64,000 nucleotides of DNA from contig CM060198.1 in the NCBI GenBank assembly GCA_030549335.1, positions 53,256,995 through 53,320,994 on the forward strand, in the 5' to 3' direction. The notes beneath the pieces were generated by a model. The model did not search any database. It had not been told where the DNA came from and saw only the letters and a list, made by a program, of their open reading frames with translations. Shown piece after piece: positions 25,492 through 36,263 of this stretch. The number at the start of each line of letters is the position of its first letter. Within the stretch, counting starts at the first letter, position 1. A program made the position numbers and the translations under genes. This DNA comes from Pontederia crassipes. Its lineage: Eukaryota > Streptophyta > Magnoliopsida > Commelinales > Pontederiaceae.

Positions 25492-26701
25492 AAATTCTGG
25501 GAATATTAGTTGAATCAATCATATTCAATCCATTCTTTAAAACTTCCTCAAGAATATTAATGGGCGAAGAGATAATATGAAAAGAAATTAATGGGATATA
25601 TTATTTTACTCATTGAATATGAAAAGATAATTTCACAAAAACCTTACTTATTCTTTTTATTGGATTTAATTTATGGAGTTTTGGTGCACGTATTTGTTTA
25701 ATTAAAAATATAGTAATGATTTAAATTCTGTTCTGTATAAATATATTAAATCATATTGAATAGAATCTAACTATACAAAATAAATATCCATATATATATA
25801 AATATTAGGATAAATACAAGTCAAAAAAATTAAAAAGTTAAAATATAAAAGGTAAGATCAATTTGATTAGAAATAGGATTAAACAAGAAACATATTAATT
25901 TATTTTAAATTTCTAAAATTAAATCTAATGAAATCAGTATTCTTTGGTTGATTAAACAAAGAAATGTATTAATTGTTTTTCAAATTTCACCCCGCAGTAA
26001 GGTTTGTATGCTGAAATATATAATTTATTTAATATTAGGAGTTAGAACTCAATTAATAATCAAATTAAGATTATTTTTTCTTTTTTTATCAATTTGAGTG
26101 TGATTAAAAGAAAAGAAAATTTATCTTATAGTATTTTGTTATATAAGATAACAAAAGTTAAAAATGGTTATTTTTGGAATTATATTATTTTCACAAATCA
26201 TGAAGTAAATCATTTAATCATCCTAATCCATAAAATATCATCTTCAATCCGTTATATACATATATACAATCATAATAAAAAAAATCAGATAATATCTCAT
26301 ATTATTTTTAGAGTGCATAATACTAATTGATACAATATCATCATCTTCATTCCGTTATATATATAAGATAAATTTGATTTGAGTAGGTAAGAGTTTTTTC
26401 TTACAATTTTATTAGGATGGTTAATAGTTTAGGTAGTTATATAAGATAATTATATATGTACCATTGAAAAATAAATGATTTCTTTTCAAATGTAAAGTAC
26501 TTTTACCGGAAAAAAATTAGTTTGACTGGGTTGGACTTTTGGTAGGAAAGGATTATAATTTGTTTAGGGTTATAAAAGTAGATATGTTTATAATCTTAAT
26601 TATAAAAAATTCAACAGGATCCCATATTATTTGTCAGTCAGCATGGGGAAAAATCAATTAATAACCCATATCGATAAGTAATAATAACATAAGTATATAC
26701 A

Positions 26702-27240
26702 GACTAATGACGATTAAAATAAATAATATTTTCTTTCTAAAAGAAAATGCACAAATAAAACTATTTTATTTTTTTGTAATTAAAAAATAATTTGAAATAA
26801 ATAAGTCAATCTGAGTCAAATTAAAATTAATAATTTCATTTAATAAATTGGAGTATGATTAAAATAAATAATATTTTATTTCCTAAAAGATAATATGCAA
26901 GTAAATAAGTATTCTTATTTAAAATATAATTTATTATTTTTAAAAAATTTAAATAAATAATTTAATTTGAGTCGAAATAAGATTAATCTTTTCCTTTTAT
27001 CAAATTGGGTATGATTAAGATAGATAATATATTCTTTCTAAAAAAATGTACAAGTAAAAATAATTTCTTTATAAAAAATAATTTTCGGAATTAAAAAGTA
27101 ATTTAAAATAAATAATTCAATTTGAGTTAAATTAAGATTAATTAATCTTTACTTTTTATTAATTTGAGTATGATTAATGTAAATAATATTTTCCTTATAA
27201 AAGGTAATATGCAAGTAAATAATAATTCAGTTTTAAAAGA
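26702..27240. repeat. Degenerate tandem array, ~155-bp unit
   Basis: The phrase GATTAA..TA(A/G)ATAATAT recurs at 26712, 26857, 27013 and 27172 (spacings 145, 156, 159). Each is followed by TTCTTTCTAAAA-like, ATGCA(A/C)AAGTAAA-like and AATTTGAGT(C/T)-like words in the same order. A related phrase occurs at 26102. The units are well diverged. Non-coding. Confidence 0.75.
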
Positions 27241-27839
27241 TAATAAATAAATTTTTTATGATAATCATAATATTTTAATTATATATGATATATTATTTGT
27301 AATATTTGTCAACCCTGCATCACACGAAATTTAGGACTAGTATTTATAAAAAAATTAAATTAATCTTTCACGAATTATATTTTCTAGTGTTTAAAAAGGA
27401 AAAAATAATACAATATATCATTAATAATATTAAAATAAGAAAATATTTTTAAAAAGTTGCATTCATTTTTCTTAATTATTATTATTTTATTTTTAAAAAA
27501 AACATTAAAAAGATGGCAATTTGATCGTTCATAGGAAAAAAAATCAAACTGCTAATAAAAAAAAGTAAAAATCGTCATACGCGACAAATCACCATAATTT
27601 CCTTTAAATATTCTCTACATATTTCATGGTTCAGTAAAATCAATAAATATAATACAATAAAAGTAAAAAAACAACTGACCCAAATACCGTATCTACCTGT
27701 CCGCGAGAAAGATTGGACACAATCCTACAATAAAAGAATAAATCACAGTTTCTTTTCATCAATTAAAAAAAGAGTACCGATCAAATATATAATATAATAT
27801 AATATATATATGCATCACCGGCCATCTTCTCTTAATCGA

Positions 27840-30800
27840 TCAATCACGGGGATATATGCGGACGTTGAGCCTTCTGAGCCAGACGGAGTGGAGCAGCATA
27901 TGGAACACGTCGTAGCGCTGCGGCGCGCCGTGCACCATGAAGTGCCGCCTCACCTGCTCCACCCTCCGCTGCATCCGGATGTACTGCCTCTGCGATATCC
28001 CGCTCAGTATCTTCTTCAGGTTCGGGATCTCCTCCAGCGGCACGTCCACCGAGAAGGCCTTCCAGTCCAGCACGTCGCTCAACGGCAGCACGTAGTGCGA
28101 GTTGATCGTCACCGGCACGCAGCCGAGGTAGATGGCCTCCACGATCCTCGGGCTCGCCACCTCGTACCCGCTCGGGCACAGGCAGAACTTGCTCCGCCGC
28201 ATGTAGTCGTAGTAGCTGACGCCCTTCGGCAGGTACTCGTGCACCTGCATCTCCTCGTCCTTCCCCTTCCACGCCTCCAGCACCAGCGGCCGCACCGGGC
28301 CGTGGTTCCCGCCGGCGAAGAAGGCCAGGATGGGGCGCTTCGAAGGGGACGGCCCCCCGACCATACCGGCCAGGTCGTCGTCCCTGATGTTGATCTCCGG
28401 CAGCGACGCGTCCTTGGCCGGGTTGAATCCCTCCGATGAGTTCGCGTTGCACAGGACGCGGATGGAGTTGCTGAACAGCTCCGGCACGGCCTTGGAGAGA
28501 AACGGCCCCTGCATGTGCATGATCGACGTTAAGAATTCATGCATAGTAAAATATACAAAGCATAATAATAATTCTGATTCAAGAAAGATCAAATTACCCA
28601 GTCGTGGCAGGAGAGCATGAAGTGGTCGGCGCCGAGGCTCCGGTTCCAGTACGGATACCTCTGGGCGATGAGGTTGACGTAGTCGGCGATGGTCCGCATC
28701 ATCGGCGACGAGTCCCGGGTCTCCCGGATGTAAATCGTCTTCACCATCTTTACGATGCTGAAGGGCAGGAAGTGGACGTGAGCGAGATCAGGGTCTGTGG
28801 TGCGGAAATGGCTGTCCATGTCCAAGCTGTTGATGAATCTTCCTTCTGAAGAGTATATGCTCCTGCAGGGGCCATCATGGAACAATGGCGGCTCCCCTTC
28901 TCGGTAGACGTTAACCTTGAACAGCTTCTCCATTTCCAAGTAACTCCTAAACAAAGAATCAGAATACAGCTTACAACTCATTTCTGTAAATCTCTGTTCA
29001 GCCAAGTACATATCTAACATGATGAACTGAAGGACACTGCTGAAAGCTCTTAATAAGAATACACCTGTGGAAGGCACGAGCGTTCCTGTAAATTGGGCCT
29101 TTGGGGACATAATCTTTATCGGCCAACTCGCCGGAGGAATTGCGAGCAGCTTCTCTGATAGCAGCTCGGGCCTTGGCCAGGCCAAGCTCCAGTCTTTCTA
29201 ATTTCACATCCCGGCTTCCTGTTTTCGGAGCCGCATTCAGACGGCTGAGCTCGGCATCAGAAGGCTCCTGTCAGATTCAGATTAAGCATAAAATTCTTCA
29301 GTGATCAGTGACGTTAACATCGAAATATGAATGCAGTTCTTGAACGCTAAAGAAGTAAACGTGCCCACTTTATTTGGAGGATGTCAGAGCAACAAACAAC
29401 AACAAAGCCTTATCCCACTAGGTGGGGTCGGCTACATGGATCATACGACGCCATATTCGTTGATCCATGTTCATGAGATTCGACATGGTTTTACGCTGGC
29501 TGTCGGGGCCTAACACAACCCTCCTCCTTTATCCGGGCTTAGGACCGGCTATAAAACATAGGCGGAGTTGATAACAATATAGAGCAGTATGAAATATATT
29601 GCATGGGGAGCAGTATGATACATAATGACCACTAAAGCAAAGCATTTTTATCTGAACGCATCATTTCTTTCCCAAAACATATTCATGTGCTCATAAATAG
29701 AATACATCAACAAGTAAGTGAGATGGAAAACAAAAACGAAAACAGGTTCACAAAAGAAAAAGAAGGAAAGGTTCGGACCCACATTTGCAAGCATGCAAAA
29801 TTTTCTGGAGACTTGTCCAAGAATAATTAATCAGACTTCATAAAGTTTATATCTACTTTCAGAAAACCCATAACAATAAAACTTTTGCCTTTTGAAAGAC
29901 AAATTTCTCTGTCATTCAACCAGAAAATCACTTTATACCTTAAGTTCATCAGCCTCGCCTTCAAGCATGCTTCCATAACTACGATGAATTTGAAATGACT
30001 GTTCAATCTGTAGAAACAGTTGCCACTTTGTCAAACTAATAGGGCCCAACTCTAAATTAAGTGGCACTTCCTACACAGTGTCATTTAGTCGAATCAACTT
30101 GTCCTTCAAGAGCCAAAATTCATTGAAGTAGATTAAAGGATAATAGTTCCCAGAGTTAGGTTCCACATTCATATAGCCAGCGATAGGAGGAGGTCAGAGC
30201 ATCATGGAAAATTAATCCAACTTTATTAGGTCACTGTAACGTGCAAGTTTAACTTTGAAACTGTATACTTGCATCACCATGGCATGGTGATGCTGTGGAA
30301 GTTGTGTAACACCACAGAATTGATTGTTGCAGTCAATAGTGATGGATCTGGAAGCTTTTGCTTCTATCTAACAAGTAAAGATCTTCCAAACTACTAGTTT
30401 TGTGTTGATACCATCTACAACTGTTTGATGAACCTAATTAATACCTACGGTGGATAGGAACAAAAGGCGAGAACTGTAGTAAGTTCAGCCAAACACAAGG
30501 GTGAGTTCTGGTGGGCTCACACGAATTGAAGTTTTGGTCAACTCAAAAAATTCTCACGAGTTATTGCAGAAAAATTCCAGTCAAAAGTCAGAACTTGAGA
30601 ATTTCTCGCTTAGAGCCAGTAAAATTTTCGTTCAAAAAGTTCCAAGTTCCAACTTACAAGAACTTTATCCAAACGCTCTTTAAAAACAAAATAGGTCTTT
30701 AATAACTTTGACAATACGAAGCTCACTCGAAAATATTTCTGAAAACTTAGCATAACTTTTGTTCAACTATTCAAACACAGTAATTAATAACTTGACAATA

Positions 30801-32471
30801 CGAAGCTCACAACAGTACACCCCTTGTACTTTAAAACCTATACACGTAGGTCGACACTATTCGTCTCTCCCTATACTTCATAGATCTGTGTCAAACAGTT
30901 TGAACAGTCCAACTGCACCACCTACTTCAACTCCAATCACAGTACTCTTCCTGCATTTTTTTTCTTTTCCATCAATCCCAATTTGAAGTAAATTATCTTT
31001 AAATAGTTAACCTAAACAATATGATTGCTCTCATCTTAAATTTGACCTTGGTATATTTTTTTAACCTTTTACATACAAATCGAAATCAAAGTAAACGCTT
31101 AACGTTTTCCTAGGCATTCAATTTACTATAAAGAAAAGAGTAAAAGGCAAGGTTTTGGCGTGTGCACTAATTTCGTCTGAGTTCATGCCACCCAAAACAG
31201 TGCATGCTACGAGGACTAATGGACACGCCAATGCAAACGTAATTGGTTACTGATTTCCTAGCGTTACAAATATGACACTTTGATATTTTAAAAACAAGTT
31301 TAATAAAAAAAGGAACAAAATTGCATGGGGAACACACCATCACCACATGTAAACATCTCTGGTCCCAATGGTGCCTACGTTACCCCTCTTATTTTGCATT
31401 GCTACCATGTAATCCCTACTTCAATGATAACTGATGCAAAGCATTCCATTTCAAGTTTCATGATGTTTACTGTGAAAAGTTATGTACATGTCACAAATTA
31501 CAACACATTCCGGGGCTTGGCATAAGGCGTGAAGGGCCTCCTTCTTTGTACCTAAATTAAGAAAAGAAAAAAAATGGATTTTCTTCTAATTTGGATGACA
31601 CATGAAATTTAAGTATTTTCATTATCGTATTTGGGGTTTACAGTGGAGATTCTTTAGACTTTCTAAGACTTCTTTGCTACATAGGTTTAGATCAATGACT
31701 AATAATACTAATGTGGAGAAAGATAATACATACATATATGAAGACAAATAGGGGAAGAAAAAAAAAGAGGAATAAGAAACGAGTGAAACTTTGACATGCA
31801 GATTGACTTCAAAGAGATTAATCACTAATTAAACAACTGATTTGCTAAGTAATTTTCAGTTGTTACATGTGTTGAATCATGGATGGTGCAAATTGAGAAC
31901 ATGTAGAAACAATAGGAAGATAAATAACTTAAAGATTGAAAAAAAATCTGAACAACAAAACAAAATAAAATGGAACTGTAACATGCAAACTTTGCAAATA
32001 AACAAGAACAAAGCAGCATGCACCACACGAGGCTGAAGAAGAAATCAGAAGACTCACAGGATGCGCCTGCGGCGGCTGCGCGGGTATCATCGTCGGTGGT
32101 GGCGCAGACGACATCACCGGAGGAAGAGACGCATTAGAAGGCGCAACAGATGCATTAGGAGGTGTACTACCTCCTCGTCGGACTTCCACAACAATTCCAG
32201 CGTTTGCACCGCCGGAACCACCAACGCCGTCCACAGAGGGCGAGAAGAGATTATGGGGAGAGAACCACAGGAAAGCCGAACTCTTGGTGTCCGCGGCGAG
32301 CACCACGAAGGAGATCAGCGCCAGGGGCACCACCACGAGCAGCGCCCTCGCCCTCGTCCCGCAGCAGCCATGGAAGGACGCCAACGGCGCCGGCGCCGAA
32401 GAAGAAGACGGCTGATCAAGATGAGGAGGAGGAGGAGGAGGAGGCGACGTCGAGGAAGCCATGGCCGGCAT
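27840..32471 (-). CDS. GT47 exostosin-family glycosyltransferase
   Basis: Type II membrane glycosyltransferase, predicted in the Golgi, acting on cell-wall polysaccharide or glycoprotein; substrate unknown. Exons on the minus strand: 32471-32058, 29267-29065, 28946-28598 and 28508-27840, giving 544 aa. A Pro/Ser-rich cytosolic tail (residues 1-40) precedes a TM at 41-60 and a Pro/Ser/Ala-rich stem with several Asn-X-Ser/Thr sites. The exostosin domain spans about 215-510: [92 protein letters not shown] and GCVPVTI. The pattern matches the plant At5g03795/At5g11130-type GT47 group. A second in-frame ATG at 32462 could also serve as start. Intron 1 (2.8 kb) holds a LINE-derived copy. Confidence 0.93.
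29391..29569 (-). mobile_element. Compact LINE-derived retroposon in GT47 intron 1
   Basis: Minus-strand copy from AACTCCGCCTATGTTTTATA to the CAACAACAAC (TTG) tail, with the same 5'-to-3' fusion as the other compact copies. No convincing target duplication is visible, so it may be older or its flank was lost. Same sense as the gene. Confidence 0.93.
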
Positions 32472-32796
32472 GTCCCGTGTCTGTGCGACCGATCACCTCG
32501 CGGCAGCAATCATGGCGGCGTCCCCCCTCTCCGCGGCGTCTGATCAGAAGAACAGAACAGCAAACGAGCCTGTCCCCCTATGTAGAACTCTTGTAGAGTA
32601 CTCGTTACTTACTTTAATAGAGATATGTGCACCATTTAGATGGATATGGAAATGGCGCTTTGATTAGGATGATAACAGCGCAGTAAATAGCCACGTTAAC
32701 TGTTACCATATATGCTATTCTATTTTCATTTGCATGACGTATCTTTCGTAATTAAGGTATTTATGACGAGGGAATTCAATGTTATGAAATCTCGCA

Positions 32797-32970
32797 GTGT
32801 GGGAGGAGGGGGGAGGGAGGTGGGGAGAGGGAGAGGAGAGAGAGAGAAGTCGGCCAAGTGTCGGGCGGCGGGGCGCGGTGCGGAGCGGCGCGTCTGACTG
32901 CGATCGAGGAGGCGCGCGATGGCGACGCTTGGCGGGGCGTTCGCGCAGCGAGTTGGCATTTGGTGCGGGT
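32797..32970. other. Purine-rich then GC-rich island upstream of the GT47 gene
   Basis: A GGGAGG/GAGAGA purine tract (32800-32850) leads into about 120 bp rich in CpG (GCGGGGCGCGGTGCGGAGCG and beyond), standing out from AT-rich surroundings. Open frames on both strands are of low-complexity composition. It may be promoter or the 5' part of an unrecognised transcript. Confidence 0.45.
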
Positions 32971-33590
32971 GGCGTTGTGATCATGCATGGACTTTTCGGG
33001 CCATCTGGTTTTCATTTATGCCATCATGCCGCTTGAGATTTGCATGGGAATGATGGAACCATCTCTCGTAGGCCGTAGCACTCATCCAGCCATGAGTCAT
33101 GACCATGCAGGAGAGAGAGAGTACTCAGGTCATGATGCAGTCAAAGTTACATTTGTCTCTACTAAGCATGTTTTTTTTATTACAATGGTCTGAGTTTTAG
33201 GAATACTAATTTAATATTAGAACTAGAAAACATGAAATGAATAATTATAATTAATTGAACGTTATTTTGTAATCAGATTTAAGTCTCATGAGAAGGGGTG
33301 CTGTTAAATTTAATGTACTAATTAATTTTTTTAAAAGCTTAAATCGTTAGAAAGAGCAGCGTAGATAACAATGGGAGGAAAATATTTGTTCTTAATATGA
33401 GTTTAATGAAATTCGAATTATTGACTTCTGTCCTAAAAGCTTAAGCCTCTAAGACAAGCAATATCAATAATTTTATATTCTTAACACTCTCTCTCAGTGT
33501 GGGCTGCTGACAACTTTGATTTATCTCGATCCATCACGTTTTTTTTTAAATAAGCTTAATGAAATTTGAACTCAGGACCTCTGACTCTAA

Positions 33591-33673
33591 TACCATGTTA
33601 AATTTGATGCGCTAACTAATTTTTTAAAAACTTAAGCTTTAAGATAATTGGTCAGCATATTAATTTAACATGG
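33591..33673. repeat. Imperfect inverted repeat (hairpin)
   Basis: TACCATGTTAAATT at 33591 is mirrored by AATTTAACATGGTA ending at 33673. Inner parts GCTAACTAATT and AATTGGTCAGC also pair imperfectly. Related arms appear at 33302-33350 (direct) and 33755-33815 (inverted). Confidence 0.7.
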
Positions 33674-33818
33674 TATCAGAGCAAAAGGTCAATAGTTCAA
33701 ATCTCGTTAAGCTCTTATTAAAAAAGTAATTTTCTCATTTACTTGTCCACGTGTTAACGACTTAAGCTTTTAGAAAAATTAGTTAGCACATCAAATTTAA
33801 TATGATATCACTAAAAGT

Positions 33819-33986
33819 GTAAAGAATAAAAATATTTAATCCGAAAAAATCAACTCAATAGAGGATATTTTTTATTTTTTAAAATAATTTTAGGATGATT
33901 TTTTTATTTTTAAAAATTATTCTGAAAATAACGAATAATATTTTTGGGATCGAAAACTTGACTCCTCTGAACTACTTTCACCCTTG
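33819..33986 (-). mobile_element. Fragment of the hAT-like MITE family
   Basis: It shares TTTTATTTTTTAAAATA...TTTTAGG and the terminal GAACTACTTTCACCCTT with the copies at 5336-5897 and 58823-59417, but is much shorter. It is either internally deleted or truncated. Confidence 0.55.
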
Positions 33987-34878
33987 GGTGTAATTTAAAA
34001 AATACTCAATAAAAAAATGTGAGAAACAATAAGAGGCATCAACCGTTCCTAAGTTTTAACATTTTTATATAATAAGATAAAATTGAGTGATAATAGTATA
34101 TTTTTTAGTAACAGTTTTAGTATAATTTCTTAACAAATTAAAATGATCTGTGGACTTGTTTCATATTTTATAATCCATTTACTTAAATTCATCATTTATT
34201 TATTGCCAATATTCTTCATATTATATTTTAGAATCTTCAGTTGATATATTTCATGGGTTAGCATCAAAATTCATATTTTACTTACATTGTTAAATATGTC
34301 ATTAAGTTTTTTATTTTATTATTTGATTTATATATATTGTCATATTAAAGCAGGAATATGAAAAATCATTCCAAAAATATTAAAGGCAATTCCTATACCC
34401 ACTGACCGGGAACAACTTACCAAGTCATATCTATTTGAACTGATATGTCTTTTAATACGGGACTATTGTCACTATAAAAAAATGTTATTATCACTTCATT
34501 TTATCTTACACGAATAAAAATGTCTAACAATTTTAGTATGTGTTTTGGAGTGGTAATAATAATGCATATTCATGTTATTTTTATGGTCATTTTCGGATAT
34601 TCTGGAATAAAAAAACAATTCAAACGTAATATTTTGATTCGATCGTTTTGTTTGTTAAGGTTACAGCCAGAATTCATGGGTCTTATAACTCAAGCTCATG
34701 TCTATTATTAAGTTTATTGTAGCATCTGACTGATTTGTATAAAAATAATTGTGATTAAGTTAAAGATCTTAAAAATCGAATTTAAGGATATTTACTCAAA
34801 CTCGTATGTAATTGAGCTGATTTATTAATTTTAAAGTTCAAAAATCACAAATTCATTGATTCATTCACTATTTTTTTT

Positions 34879-35196
34879 GTTAATTCCTTAAAACTCCATT
34901 GAACTTTCATAATATATGAACTTATTATAATCCCTCCTAAATTATGTCACGATTTTCACTTTAGTACATTCGTTATATTCTGTTAATTATTATTTTTTTA
35001 CTAAACTACCCTTTTATGACTTTATTATTCATTGAGGACAATTTAATTATTTAATAAATAAAAAAATTTAATCAAATATAATTGATGGACTAAAATAAAA
35101 ATCACCACATAATTTAGGGGACACTACCATAAGTCCATATATTAAGATCAGACAGGAAAAACTGCTATAATTAAATGGAGATTTAAAGAATTAACC
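34879..35196. mobile_element. Foldback MITE with long terminal inverted repeats
   Basis: The left arm begins GTTAATTCCTTAAA and the right arm ends TTTAAAGAATTAACC. About 120 bp of each end is complementary (CCTAAATTATGT..CACTTTAGT against ACTAAAAT..ACATAATTTAGG). Flanks are TTTTTTTT on both sides (34871-34878 and 35197-35204), which is consistent with a target duplication but low in complexity. Mutator-like affinity is possible. Confidence 0.75.
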
Positions 35197-36263
35197 TTTT
35201 TTTTAAGGAAGAAGGATTACGGTCAAACGGAAAACAATACATAAATCAAATTCTTATTAATTTCTCAAAATTTTAAAACTCAAATTCCGGTCTATTAAAC
35301 ATTTGAGTCGATGATGTGTCATTCAATGATTGATTTAAGAAATATATAATTTTTCCGATTGGCTTGCATTTCAAATTTGGCATCTTCCAGTGTTTTCATG
35401 TGGATGTTGGCAACATGGTGATGAATTTATGATACAGATGGATTTGATTCATGCATGCACAGCTACATAAAAAATGAAGGACCATTTAATTCATTTTTTC
35501 CCTAATAACATGTGAATCATATATACAATGATTTGCTGTCAAAAAATAATGAGATTATGATGGACATAAATAGAAACTATTCCTTTTTTTTTACTATGCA
35601 ATTGAAACTTCATTAAACCAAAATTAAGCATAGTTAGAGACAATCGAAACACGATACGCATTTGATAAAGTAATATTCAGATAGGCCTCTAGTTATTTAG
35701 ATTCAGATAATTTCTAAAATTTGAAATTTAAATAAAGTAATCTCGAACAAACTAAGATATACTTCTAAACAAAATAAATTGAACGATTGCAATAATAATC
35801 ATAGTAAACTGTTGTTTGAGATCTCAAACAATACCTTTTTTATGTTCTTTTGTTTAGATCTCAAATTTATCTTATAAACGAATATTTTAGTTAAAAAAAC
35901 TAATTCGTTAGAAAAAAAACTAATTTAATATAGATTTACAGCAGTACATCGAACCTTCTTATTTTAATTTTAATATAATAATAGGTAAAATGTCATGTCA
36001 AGGCCAGAAATTGGGCCATTGGCCCATTAGACGTCAGTCATCCCAGGCCCAATTGGGTCCGTTGAAACATGGGACTCCGTTGGGCCCCGCTGCAACTTCC
36101 TTTTGATCACCACACATCATGGTGCCATGATGATCATGATCTACATCAATCAAACGCCCAACCAGATACGAAACCAGCGGCTGTGATCACCGCCGCCATC
36201 CTATTTCCTAGGGTTAGCTTCCCGTTCGCCGCCGACAGCCGGCTGCCGGGGTCACCGGCGATC

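Larger units (their letters stand above)
21802..27839. other. Intergenic, strongly AT-rich, repeat-bearing
   Basis: MRS2-11 promoter and 5' UTR lie at the left (GC-rich to about 21960, TATATAT near 22023). The 3' flank of the GT47 gene is at the right. Between them are a MITE-like stretch (about 23576-24079), a tandem duplication (24787-25491) and a degenerate tandem array (26702-27240), listed separately. No protein gene is supported. Confidence 0.7.
32472..36263. other. Divergent intergenic region between GT47 and ZML genes
   Basis: It contains both promoters. Next to the GT47 gene is a GC-rich island (32797-32970). The middle is AT-rich and carries a palindromic repeat (33591-33673), a MITE fragment (33819-33986) and a foldback MITE (34879-35196). 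No gene is supported. Confidence 0.7.

Noticed and set aside
27810..28439. 209-codon plus-strand frame rich in His, Arg and Val
   Set aside because: It is a shadow of the GC-rich last exon of the GT47 gene, whose minus-strand frame has conserved exostosin motifs.
30480..30690. Possible small MITE with CCAAAC(A/G)C ends in GT47 intron 1
   Set aside because: The ends look like a Harbinger-type GCGTTTGG terminus, but no target duplication or matching inverted repeat could be confirmed by eye.
32061..32596. Arg-rich plus-strand frames upstream of GT47 intron 1
   Set aside because: Antisense of the Pro/Ser-rich exon 1 of the GT47 gene.
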